Below are positions 57,206 through 64,000 of a DNA stretch of 64,000 bases, in pieces. Origin of the DNA: Fibrobacter sp. UWB2 (lineage in GTDB: Bacteria > Fibrobacterota > Fibrobacteria > Fibrobacterales > Fibrobacteraceae); contig NZ_MWQK01000005.1 of NCBI RefSeq assembly GCF_002210425.1, positions 1 to 64,000 on the forward strand. Direction: 5' to 3'. Positions within the stretch are counted from its first letter, which is position 1, and the number at the start of each line of letters is the position of its first letter. The translations under genes and the position numbers were made by a program. Under the pieces are notes generated by a model. It was given only the letters and a program-made list of their open reading frames with translations. It had not been told where the DNA came from and searched no databases.

Positions 57206-58735
57206 CTACTTGATAAAGGCAGCGAGGTCGATGCCGAGCTGTTTGATTTTGTAAGTGAGGATGCGCGGGGTGGTCGAAAGACTGCGGGCGGCAGCAGCCA
57301 TTTTGCCCTTGCTACTCTTGAGCGCATCACAAATGATGTCGCGTTCGTACGCCTCGACCATAAGCTTGAGGTTTCCACTCACTGGCGTTCCGCTCGTTTC
57401 GTCGGTCTGAATCGTCGGCGGAAAGTGATGCGGGTAAATGACGTCTTCTTCGGTCAAGAGCACAGCACGTTCAATCGCATTCTCGAGTTCGCGCACATTG
57501 CCCGGCCACGGGTAGCTCATGAGCATCTCGATTGTACCGCGGGCAAGGCGGCGCACGTTTTTACCGACCAAGCGGCAGTAATGATCCACAAAGTAATCCG
57601 CCAAGAGCACAATGTCAGTACGGCGCTTGCGAAGAGGCGGCACGTAAATCGGAACAATGTGAAGCTGGTAGTACAAGTCTTCGCGGAAAGTCCCATCCGA
57701 GACCATCTGCTGCAAGTTCTTGGTCGTTGCGCAAATCACGCGCACGTTCACTTTTTTCGGGAAGCGAGCGCCTACGCGTTCCATTTCGCCCTGCTGCAAA
57801 AGGCGAAGTAACTTTATCTGTAAATTCGGTGTGAGTTCCGCAACTTCATCGAGGAATAACGTACCGCCTTCGGCCTGCTCGACGCGGCCCGGCGCCTCGT
57901 TGACGACGCCAACCAAGGCGCCCTTTTCGCTACCGAAAAGTTCCCGGTCCAGAACGGACTCCGGGAGGGCCGCGCAATGCACTCGCACGAACGGCCCTAA
58001 ATTGCGATCAGAACGGAAATGGATAGCTTCGGCAACAAGACCTTTGCCAGTCCCGACCTCCCCCACGATGAGCGCCGGGAGCGGGCTTTTAGCGACCTGG
58101 TCGATTTGCGTATAGACCTGTTGCATCTCAGGCGTTTTACCGATGATGTTATCCGGTTGGAAACGCGCCTTGAGCTCCATCGCCATACGTTCGTTTTCGG
58201 CCTTGAGGATTTCGTTTTCTTCTCGGGCCTGGCGGCGGAGTTTCACAGCAGTCGCAAGCATCTGCGCGATGATTTCGAGCAAATGAATCTGGTCGTTGAG
58301 GTTTGCTTCATCAGGATTATGTTCGTCAGCACTCAAGGCGCCAACGACTTCCTGTTCCATGATAATCGGGACGCAAAGGAACGCCTTGTCTTCGGTCTTG
58401 CCGCGACCCGTGCGGTCCAAGAAATCCGGATCTTTCGCAACGGACGGGATGATAATCGGTTTACCCGTTTCGACGACGCGGCCCGTAATGCCTTCGCCCA
58501 CTTTATAGCGGCCCTTGCTCGCTTGGCGACTGCTCAGGCCTTCTGCAATTTCAATGGAAATTTCGCCAGTATGGCGATTGTACAAAGTGAGGGTGGCGTG
58601 TTCAACACCCATCACAGATTCAACGGTCTGCAATACAGGATGCGCAACAGTCTCAAAATCAAGACTCTGGTTCAAAATGGAGCTGATCTTGTAGAGCAGT
58701 TCTAGTTCTTGAATCTTGGCGTGAGTTGTTGACAT
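57206..58735 (-). CDS. NifA-type GAF/AAA+/Fis regulator with altered GAFTGA loop
   Basis: A 509-residue protein in the shape of a sigma-54 activator: GAF domain (about 20-165), coiled linker, AAA+ domain (about 195-420) and a C-terminal Fis-type helix-turn-helix (about 460-505). Walker A is GEVGTGKG (about 224) and Walker B is GGTLFLDEVAEL. The sigma-54 contact loop, normally GAFTGA, reads GALVGV (about 270), so three of six residues differ. This makes sigma-54 activation doubtful; it may act with sigma-70 polymerase instead. R-finger region PWPGNVRELENAIERAV is intact. Confidence 0.9.
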   Translation of the reverse strand: MSTTHAKIQELELLYKISSILNQSLDFETVAHPVLQTVESVMGVEHATLTLYNRHTGEISIEIAEGLSSRQASKGRYKVGEGITGRVVETGKPIIIPSVAKDPDFLDRTGRGKTEDKAFLCVPIIMEQEVVGALSADEHNPDEANLNDQIHLLEIIAQMLATAVKLRRQAREENEILKAENERMAMELKARFQPDNIIGKTPEMQQVYTQIDQVAKSPLPALIVGEVGTGKGLVAEAIHFRSDRNLGPFVRVHCAALPESVLDRELFGSEKGALVGVVNEAPGRVEQAEGGTLFLDEVAELTPNLQIKLLRLLQQGEMERVGARFPKKVNVRVICATTKNLQQMVSDGTFREDLYYQLHIVPIYVPPLRKRRTDIVLLADYFVDHYCRLVGKNVRRLARGTIEMLMSYPWPGNVRELENAIERAVLLTEEDVIYPHHFPPTIQTDETSGTPVSGNLKLMVEAYERDIICDALKSSKGKMAAAARSLSTTPRILTYKIKQLGIDLAAFIK

Positions 58736-58767
58736 GGACTAACAATATAAATTTTTTGAACTGTATA

Positions 58768-58836
58768 AAAAGGAGATGCCCGCTCGGAGGCGGGCATGAC
58801 AAAGCGGAGATCCTTCGACTTCGCTCAGGATGACAC
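58768..58836. repeat. Family B hairpin followed by family A arm
   Basis: AAGGAGATGCCCGCTCGGAGGCGGGCATGACAA (58768-58800) is directly followed by GGAGATCCTTCGACTTCGCTCAGGATGACAC (about 58805-58836). The two repeat families sit side by side after yqeY. Confidence 0.8.
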
Positions 58837-58844
58837 GTTTCGCT

Positions 58845-59315
58845 TTACTTCAACGCTTCCTGTACGAGGGCGGATGCGCGCTTGGAATCAAAGCGGCCCT
58901 TGACCTTCGGAGAAAGCTCCTTCATGATCTTGCCCATGTCCTTCGGAGAAGAGGCGCCCGTTGCAGCCTTGATTTCGGCAATGAGAGCCTTGACTTCGTC
59001 TTCGGTCATCTCGGCCGGCATGTACTTGCGGTAGATGGCAATGACCGCTTCTTCAGCCGGAATCTTGTCCAGGAATCCGCCCTTCTTGAGAATTTCGATG
59101 GATTCCTGTTTCTGCTTCACGCTCTTGGCGAGAACGTCGATGCACATGGCATCGGTAATGCTTTCGGTAATCTGTGCCGGAGTGGCACCAGACTTCATAG
59201 CTTCGTTCTTGATGTCAGAATGGAGCGTACGAAGAGTTCCGAGAGTTTCGGCATCGTGAGCCTTCATGGCGGTCTTGATGTCGTCGAGAATCTGGGTAAG
59301 CAAAGCACAACTCAT
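58845..59315 (-). CDS. yqeY: GatB/YqeY domain protein
   Basis: A 156-residue cytoplasmic helical protein. It matches YqeY: LLTQILDDIKTAMKAHDAETLGTLRTLHSDIKNEA at the N-terminus, a helical middle with IEILKKGGF, and PKDMGKIMKELSPKVKGRFDSKRASALVQEAL at the C-terminus. The domain resembles the tail of GatB, but its role as a stand-alone protein is not settled. GAGGT lies 5 nt before the start. It lies downstream of rpsU, a pairing seen in several bacteria. Confidence 0.9.
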   Translation of the reverse strand: MSCALLTQILDDIKTAMKAHDAETLGTLRTLHSDIKNEAMKSGATPAQITESITDAMCIDVLAKSVKQKQESIEILKKGGFLDKIPAEEAVIAIYRKYMPAEMTEDEVKALIAEIKAATGASSPKDMGKIMKELSPKVKGRFDSKRASALVQEALK

Positions 59316-59375
59316 ATTGACCTCGAGCGATTATAACGCTTCGCTCCAAGCGATGAAGATTTGTTATAAAACACC

Positions 59376-59409
59376 TAATGAGTCATCAGCGCAAGCTGAC
59401 AACTCATTA
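59376..59409 (-). other. Hairpin between rpsU and yqeY
   Basis: Arms TAATGAGT...TCAGC and GCTGA...ACTCATTA with loop GCAA and a small internal loop. No T run follows on the minus strand, so it may be a processing or attenuating structure rather than a terminator. Confidence 0.5.
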
Positions 59410-59440
59410 AAGCTTAACAAAGTCCGATTAAGGAATCGAA

Positions 59441-59650
59441 TTAGTAGAGACGCTTGCGGTTCTGGTCAGCAATCTCTTTGAGACGCTTGCGACGAGCAGC
59501 CGTTTCAATACGCTTCTTTTCTTCGGAGGGCTTTTCGAAACGCTGACGCTTCTTGACGTCGGAAATGATACCATTCTTTTCGCAAGACTTGGTGAAACGC
59601 TTGAGTGCGCGTTCGAAAGGTTCGTTGGACTTAACAATAACGCCGATCAC
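59441..59650 (-). CDS. rpsU: 30S ribosomal protein bS21
   Basis: A 69-residue basic protein of the small ribosomal subunit that helps initiation. The sequence has the family pattern SNEPFERALKRFTKSCEKNGIISDVKKRQRFEKPSEEKKR followed by a Arg/Lys-rich C-terminal helix. The only start is GTG at 59650, with AAGGA 5 nt upstream. It is the first gene before yqeY. Confidence 0.95.
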   Translation of the reverse strand: MIGVIVKSNEPFERALKRFTKSCEKNGIISDVKKRQRFEKPSEEKKRIETAARRKRLKEIADQNRKRLY

Positions 59651-59745
59651 GATAATCCTTTGGTTAAAAATTCAGTTTTTGGATAGCCAAATATACCTAA
59701 ATATTCTAAATCCGTCAAGGGTAACATTTTGCAAGCGTTTTCCGC

Positions 59746-61680
59746 TTACCGGTCATTACCCCCTTTATATTCCATTGCAAGCATGGTAATGTCGTCAAAC
59801 TGCGATGCCTTTCTCGTAAACGCATCGATCTGGCGTTTGACAAAGCGGCACATTTCCTTGGTGCCTTTTCCGCCGCCATGCGTAAGCGCGTCTAGCAGCC
59901 TGTCGTTGCCGAACAGTTCATTATGTTCGTTGGTCGCTTCAGTCACGCCATCGGTATAGAGGAACAACGTATCGCCCGGAGCAAGTTCGAGCGTCTGCAT
60001 CTTGTAGTGCGAGTTCTCCATTGCCGCCATGACGACTCCAGCCTTGCTCTTTGCAAATTCGGCAGAGCCATCCTTATGGCGGATGACCGGCGGGTTATGT
60101 CCGGCTGACGCAAATTCAACATGCCCGGTTTTCAAATCGACAATGCCCATCCAGACCGTCACGAACATGTTCGCGCGGTTGCGCTTGGCAAGCTCGTAGT
60201 TCGCCCTTTCAAAGGTCTCAACAACGGACTTCAAGTTCTGCGCCATGGTACGCAGCACGATTCGAGAAACCATCATGAACAGTGCGGCAGGCACGCCCTT
60301 GCCCGAGACATCACCGACAACCACGCATAGACGTCCGTCGTCCAGTTTGAAGAAATCGTAGAAATCACCGCCGACTTCCTTCGCCGGCAAGAGGAACGGA
60401 GTCAGCTCGTGGTGCGGATCTTCGGAGCCTTCTTCCTTCTCATCCATCGACAAGAACCCAATCTGGATATCCTTTGCAAAGTCAAGTTCGCTTTCAATGC
60501 GGTCCAGATCCTTCTGCTTTTCCATGTGTTCCTTGAGCGAGGTGCGCATATTCAGGAACGCCCATGCAAACTGGGCAATTTCATCGCGACCAGAGAGGTG
60601 CGGAATCTCCACATCGAAGTCGCCCTGCCCCATTTTGTTCGCCGCCACAGCAAGCTCCTTGAGCGGACGGGACACCCTGGTCGAAATCACAAATATCAAA
60701 AGCAGCATCACGACATAGCCGGCAAAGCACATCCACGCAAACATTTTTTCCAGGGAGCGCTGGCTTTCCATGAATTCACTCGCGGGCCACACAATCATAA
60801 ACGTCCAGCCGTTCGATTCCATCGCCTTGAAGTAAATGACCGCATCCTTGCCATCAGCAGTAGTCCCCATAAAGAGGCCCTTCCTCATGCTCTGCACGGT
60901 CTTTTCGAATTCCGTAACCGTCTGTGTGCCCATTCCACCGGAAAGGTCAGACAAGCTTTCCTTGAAAACAATCTCGTTCTTGGGGTGCGCGATAATGGTA
61001 TTGTTCGCGGACAGCACAACGACGTAGCCCGAGTTCGACACAGGAATCGACGCCACGGTTTCCTTGAGGAACGCAATCGACATATCGACGCAAAGAACAC
61101 CCGCAAAAACGGTGTTCCCATAGGCATCCTTTTGGTAAATAGGGGCGGTGTAAATCGCAATCGGTTCCTTGATAAAGTCACCGACGAACGGTTCTTGCCA
61201 AAGTCCCTTCTGCAAGTTCTTGGTGCTCTTGTACCAGGTTTTTTCGAAGTAGTCCTTGCCCTTCAGGAGCTTGATTTCGTTACCCGAATACTGGGCAAGG
61301 CGCATGACCTCCTGATGCCATTTAGCCTTGGGAGCCATTCCCGGCTCGTAAGCGACAACCACGGCAAGCACTTGCGGAAGCGTCTGGCGGGCATCAAAGA
61401 CAGCCTGCGTCAAGAAGTCGTCGAGATCCTTCCCCGAAAGCATCTCCTTGCCAAGCACTTCGGCGTATTCATCGCCGAGCTTTTTGCCTTTTTCGAAAAG
61501 CTTTTCGATTATGGCGACATTGGCGAGACTGATCTCTTCGCCTTTTTCCGTGAGCAACGTCGAAAGCTCGCTTTGCACCTTAAAACTGAGAACCCCAAAC
61601 AGCGTCGCGAAAACGATGCTGAAACCGACCAGGGTCATCATGGACTGTTTAAACGCCAGCCCGTGCATATTGAAGCCCAT
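59746..61680 (-). CDS. Cache-HAMP-PP2C (SpoIIE/RsbU-type) phosphatase
   Basis: A 644-residue membrane sensor. TM1 (about 15-34), a periplasmic double-Cache-type sensing domain (about 40-300), TM2 (about 318-338), HAMP (about 340-390), a short coiled coil (about 390-410) and a PP2C/SpoIIE phosphatase domain (about 430-640). The last has the metal-binding motifs LLPAKEVGGDFYDFF, VVGDVSGKGVPAAL and DTLFLYTDGVTEATN, DDITMLAM. Such proteins dephosphorylate anti-sigma-factor antagonists in partner-switching systems. No STAS or RsbW-like gene is adjacent, so its target is elsewhere. Confidence 0.92.
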   Translation of the reverse strand: MGFNMHGLAFKQSMMTLVGFSIVFATLFGVLSFKVQSELSTLLTEKGEEISLANVAIIEKLFEKGKKLGDEYAEVLGKEMLSGKDLDDFLTQAVFDARQTLPQVLAVVVAYEPGMAPKAKWHQEVMRLAQYSGNEIKLLKGKDYFEKTWYKSTKNLQKGLWQEPFVGDFIKEPIAIYTAPIYQKDAYGNTVFAGVLCVDMSIAFLKETVASIPVSNSGYVVVLSANNTIIAHPKNEIVFKESLSDLSGGMGTQTVTEFEKTVQSMRKGLFMGTTADGKDAVIYFKAMESNGWTFMIVWPASEFMESQRSLEKMFAWMCFAGYVVMLLLIFVISTRVSRPLKELAVAANKMGQGDFDVEIPHLSGRDEIAQFAWAFLNMRTSLKEHMEKQKDLDRIESELDFAKDIQIGFLSMDEKEEGSEDPHHELTPFLLPAKEVGGDFYDFFKLDDGRLCVVVGDVSGKGVPAALFMMVSRIVLRTMAQNLKSVVETFERANYELAKRNRANMFVTVWMGIVDLKTGHVEFASAGHNPPVIRHKDGSAEFAKSKAGVVMAAMENSHYKMQTLELAPGDTLFLYTDGVTEATNEHNELFGNDRLLDALTHGGGKGTKEMCRFVKRQIDAFTRKASQFDDITMLAMEYKGGNDR

Positions 61681-62014
61681 AAGGAAAACCTTTTCTTTTT
61701 GCTATAACAAAAATCGTTTTTTATTACATGCGAAAATATATGTAACTTAATCGACCTTGTGTAGGAGCTCTAAAAAAAATTTTGTCGAATAAAAAGCTCC
61801 ATTTTCGGAAACGGCTCTGAGCACCGCAATTAAATAAACATTTGAGCACCAAATATAGGTAAAAACTTGCTTTTTTCGCGTAATTTTTTGTAAAATTTCA
61901 ACTTTTTTCACAAAAATAAATCTTCATAACTTGCGAAGTATCAAAGACTTATGTATATTCTTTGTAAGATTATTCCAATATGCCGGAGAAAGTTTTTCAA
62001 CGCGGAGCTCAATC
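61681..62014. other. Divergent intergenic region, AT-rich
   Basis: A 334-bp gap between the divergent phosphatase and SPOR-lipoprotein genes. Apart from the plus-strand promoter at 61931-61959 it is AT-rich with A and T tracts. No ORF or RNA gene was recognised. Confidence 0.6.
61931..61959 (+). promoter_or_regulatory. Promoter of the SPOR lipoprotein gene
   Basis: TTGCGA (61931-61936) and TATATT (61954-61959), 17-bp spacer, about 55 bp before the start codon. Confidence 0.65.
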
Positions 62015-62563
62015 ATGAAAATGCAATCGGTATCCATACTCGGGGCCATCACCCTTTCCCTCGCTCTCCTTTCTGCTTGCGGAAGCAAGGAAGAAAAAAC
62101 GGAACCTAAAGCAGCCGAAGTAAAGCCCGCTACCGAACAACCGGCTCCTGTACAGGAAGCCGCTCCGGAACCGGCTCAGGAAGAACCGGCATTGGTCCCT
62201 ATCCAGTCTCTTAGCGAAGAAAAGGCAGCTCCGGCAGAAGCTCCCGCCGCTCCGGTCTCCGCCGTCGAACAGGAATCCTCCGGCCCGTTCGTCATCCAAG
62301 TGAGCATCCAGGCCTCCAGAAGAGCCGCAAATAACGTTGTAAGCAAGCTTTCTGACCAGGGCATCAAGGCATACGTCGCCGAAGTTGAAAATCCAGGCGA
62401 ACTCGAAGGCACGTTCTACCGCGTACGTGTCGGATACTTCTCCACAATCGCAAACGCCCAGCAATTTGGCAAGGAAGTCCTCGCTCCGCAGGGTTACGCC
62501 GGTTGGGTGGACAACCGCAAGAACGACCGCATTGGCCAGCCTGGCGCAAGCGAAGACATGTAA
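62015..62563 (+). CDS. SPOR-domain lipoprotein
   Basis: A 182-residue lipoprotein (LLSAC, Cys22). A Pro/Ala/Glu-rich linker (about 25-90) is followed by a C-terminal SPOR domain (about 95-165: FVIQVSIQASRRAANNVVSKLSDQGIKAYV, TFYRVRVGYFSTIANAQQF). SPOR domains bind glycan strands without stem peptides, which are found at the division septum, so a role in division or septal wall is likely. ATG 62015 has GGAG 8 nt upstream. It has its own promoter and terminator. Confidence 0.9.
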   Translation: MKMQSVSILGAITLSLALLSACGSKEEKTEPKAAEVKPATEQPAPVQEAAPEPAQEEPALVPIQSLSEEKAAPAEAPAAPVSAVEQESSGPFVIQVSIQASRRAANNVVSKLSDQGIKAYVAEVENPGELEGTFYRVRVGYFSTIANAQQFGKEVLAPQGYAGWVDNRKNDRIGQPGASEDM

Positions 62564-62586
62564 TTTTACAAAAGCAACGAACTGTT

Positions 62587-62618
62587 AAAGGCCCCGCACT
62601 TGCGGAGCCTTTTTAATT
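62587..62618 (+). terminator. Terminator of the SPOR lipoprotein gene
   Basis: Stem AAAGGCCCCGCA/TGCGGAGCCTTT (one mismatch) with a short loop, then TTAATTT. Confidence 0.85.
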
Positions 62619-62639
62619 TGAAAGCTTTAAACTAAACGA

Positions 62640-63089
62640 TTAGTCTTCAAATTCACCAGATTCAACAGCCCTACGAGCAACTTCGCAGATACCATTGTAA
62701 TCGTCTTCAATTTCTTCCAAATCGGCATCATCGCTATAATCGTACACCGTAACGGTCTTGCCTTCGCAAACGACGCGATGGGAACCATCATGCCAGTGAG
62801 AGGCTTCTTCACGCCAATCTTCGCAAGCGTCATCGGCAGCGTAAGCAGTCGGATACGATTCCTTGGTTACAATTTCCGTGTAGTAGTAACCATCATCGCC
62901 CAGCTTGACGGTAGACGTTTCATCATAAACCATACCCATCAACGTTTCATAGACATTGACCGAGTTATCCGTGCGGGTAACTTTGCAGCTGAAGCCGTAA
63001 TCGACCTTGCCACTAGAACTAGAGCTCGTGCTCGTTTCGCAAGCAGTCATAGCAAGCATAATTGCCGAAGCAAGAATAAGCTTTTTCAT
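62640..63089 (-). CDS. Small lipoprotein, unknown
   Basis: A 149-residue lipoprotein (AMTAC, Cys17), then a run of Ser and a small acidic domain with several Cys (FSCKVTRTDNSVNVYETL, DDACEDWREEA, RVVCEGKTVTVYDYSDD, NGICEVARRAVESG). It resembles other short Fibrobacter lipoproteins but no family is recognised. ATG 63089 has GAGG 9 nt upstream; an ATG five codons earlier has none. It is divergent from rimO and convergent with the SPOR gene. Confidence 0.7.
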   Translation of the reverse strand: MKKLILASAIMLAMTACETSTSSSSSGKVDYGFSCKVTRTDNSVNVYETLMGMVYDETSTVKLGDDGYYYTEIVTKESYPTAYAADDACEDWREEASHWHDGSHRVVCEGKTVTVYDYSDDADLEEIEDDYNGICEVARRAVESGEFED

Positions 63090-63221
63090 AATGGTAATCC
63101 TCATGTTAAAGAACTTAAGAATAATGTAGCAAAGTTTTTAACAAATTCAACTATCATTATGAGCAGATTTCGCGGCCAACAGGTTAGCACCCCTCTTGCC
63201 CCAAATTCTATATTTGTGGGC

Positions 63222-64000
63222 ATGCCTACAAAAAAGCCAAAAGTCTTTGTCGTGCATCTCGGATGCGCAAAAAACCAGGTCGACGCAGAAAACCTCGTCG
63301 GCGAAATGCTCCATGCGGGTTTTGTGACCTGTGATACCGCCGGGAAGGCGGACTACATCCTCGTGAACACGTGCGGGTTCATCGAAGCCGCCAAGGAAGA
63401 ATCCATCAACGCGATTCTCGCACAGGCGAAAGCAAAGAAGGCCAAGCAGAAACTGATTGTTTCGGGCTGCCTGAGTGGCCGCTATGGCGAAGAGCTGATG
63501 AAGGAACTGCCCGAGGTGGACTACTGGGTCGGCACGTACAAGCCGGGCGAACTTTTGAAGAAGATGGGCATCGTCGCTCCGCAGAGCTGTGACGCCGAGA
63601 ACCTCCCCCGCATGAACCTGGGTGGATTCAGCCATCACGCTTATCTGAAAATTGCAGAAGGCTGTAACCGCCGTTGCGCCTACTGCGCCATCCCGCTGAT
63701 TCGCGGCAAGCAGGATTCCCGTTCCATCGATGACATCGTCGCTGAAGCAAAGGACCTCGAAGCCCAGGGCGTCAAGGAAATTACTTTGATTGCACAGGAC
63801 ACGACTTACTTTGGACGTGAAAAGGGCAAAAAAGGCGGCACGCTTGTTGATCTTTTGCGAGCCCTTTTGGACAACACGAACATTCCGTGGATCCGCATGC
63901 TTTATTGGTACCCAATGTTTGTGGACGATGAACTTCTGGACTTGATGGCCAAGGAACCGCGCCTCGTGAAGTACGTGGACATGCCTATCCAGCATGCAAG
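63222..64000 (+). CDS. rimO: Ribosomal protein uS12 methylthiotransferase RimO (partial)
   Basis: The first 259 codons of a radical-SAM enzyme that adds a methylthio group to an Asp of ribosomal protein S12; the C-terminus lies beyond the window. Motifs: VFVVHLGCAKNQVDAENLVGEM (UPF0004 domain, first Cys), LVNTCGFIEAAKEESI (second Cys), VSGCLSGRYGEEL (third Cys), and the radical-SAM CxxxCxxC in IAEGCNRRCAYCAIPLIRG (about 147-165). The GCAKN..D and TCGFI patterns favour RimO over MiaB. ATG 63222 was taken; ATG 63159, 21 codons upstream and in frame, is also open. Neither has a clear Shine-Dalgarno sequence. Confidence 0.95.
   Translation, partial: MPTKKPKVFVVHLGCAKNQVDAENLVGEMLHAGFVTCDTAGKADYILVNTCGFIEAAKEESINAILAQAKAKKAKQKLIVSGCLSGRYGEELMKELPEVDYWVGTYKPGELLKKMGIVAPQSCDAENLPRMNLGGFSHHAYLKIAEGCNRRCAYCAIPLIRGKQDSRSIDDIVAEAKDLEAQGVKEITLIAQDTTYFGREKGKKGGTLVDLLRALLDNTNIPWIRMLYWYPMFVDDELLDLMAKEPRLVKYVDMPIQHA

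Noticed and set aside
63147-63995. A 282-codon minus-strand frame at the window end
   Set aside because: It is antisense to rimO, whose plus-strand frame runs off the end of the window and shows the radical-SAM and UPF0004 motifs.

Overview
The window looks like chromosomal DNA of a Fibrobacter species close to F. succinogenes. The markers are a FISUMP-domain (Fibrobacter succinogenes major paralogous domain) giant lipoprotein, a protein of the Fibrobacter-expanded TIGR02147 family, a lipoprotein GH45 cellulase with a Ser-rich linker, menaquinone synthesis by the futalosine route, and many lipoproteins and outer-membrane barrels. There is no phage, IS element, CRISPR array or plasmid function. 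Identifications rest on reading motifs by eye; no database search was run.

Layout. 1-475: the 5' tip of a minus-strand 16S rRNA gene, its leader and a strong rrn promoter. 476-6724: GH45 cellulase, GlgE maltosyltransferase, a TIGR02147-protein/lipoprotein pair and a GNAT acetyltransferase. 6903-12328: two tRNA-Leu genes, a three-gene membrane/hydrolase operon, a MORN-repeat lipoprotein and an orphan pseudopilin pair. 12367-21967: a tightly overlapping string ftsX-envC-holB-recJ-tonB-like on the minus strand, facing ybbR-tsaD-(secreted protein)-birA on the plus strand. 22061-25828: the FISUMP lipoprotein with about 22 Cys/Trp repeats. 25938-28394: menG-ubiX-mqnP, late menaquinone steps. 28513-33513: CotH-type lipoprotein, tRNA-Phe, HD-GYP protein, tRNA-Ser, comF. 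33605-39039: the cell-shape operon mreB-mreC-mreD-mrdA-rodA. 39104-51853: a large envelope cluster. 52039-56093: a histone-H1-like protein and tyrS-pfkB-mqnB-mqnD, the early menaquinone steps. 56248-64000: LysR and NifA-type regulators, yqeY, rpsU, a PP2C phosphatase, a SPOR lipoprotein, a small lipoprotein and the start of rimO.

The most interesting region is 40997-51853. Genes there, in transcription order, encode a beta-helix/thrombospondin-3/OmpA protein, an outer-membrane-barrel/TPR fusion, a 1292-residue secreted TPR protein, a TolQ/ExbB-type channel subunit, two ExbD/TolR proteins and an AgmX/TonB-type transducer. It reads as one trans-envelope, proton-motive-force-driven machine. It is comparable in parts to Tol-Pal and to the Myxococcus Agl/Glt gliding apparatus, but matches neither. 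One ExbD has lost the transmembrane aspartate.

Non-coding structure is also notable. Short heptanucleotide tandem repeats occur at four intergenic places, and two families of dispersed palindromic repeats are present. In two cases the repeat supplies the stop codon of a gene (ubiX and mqnB).
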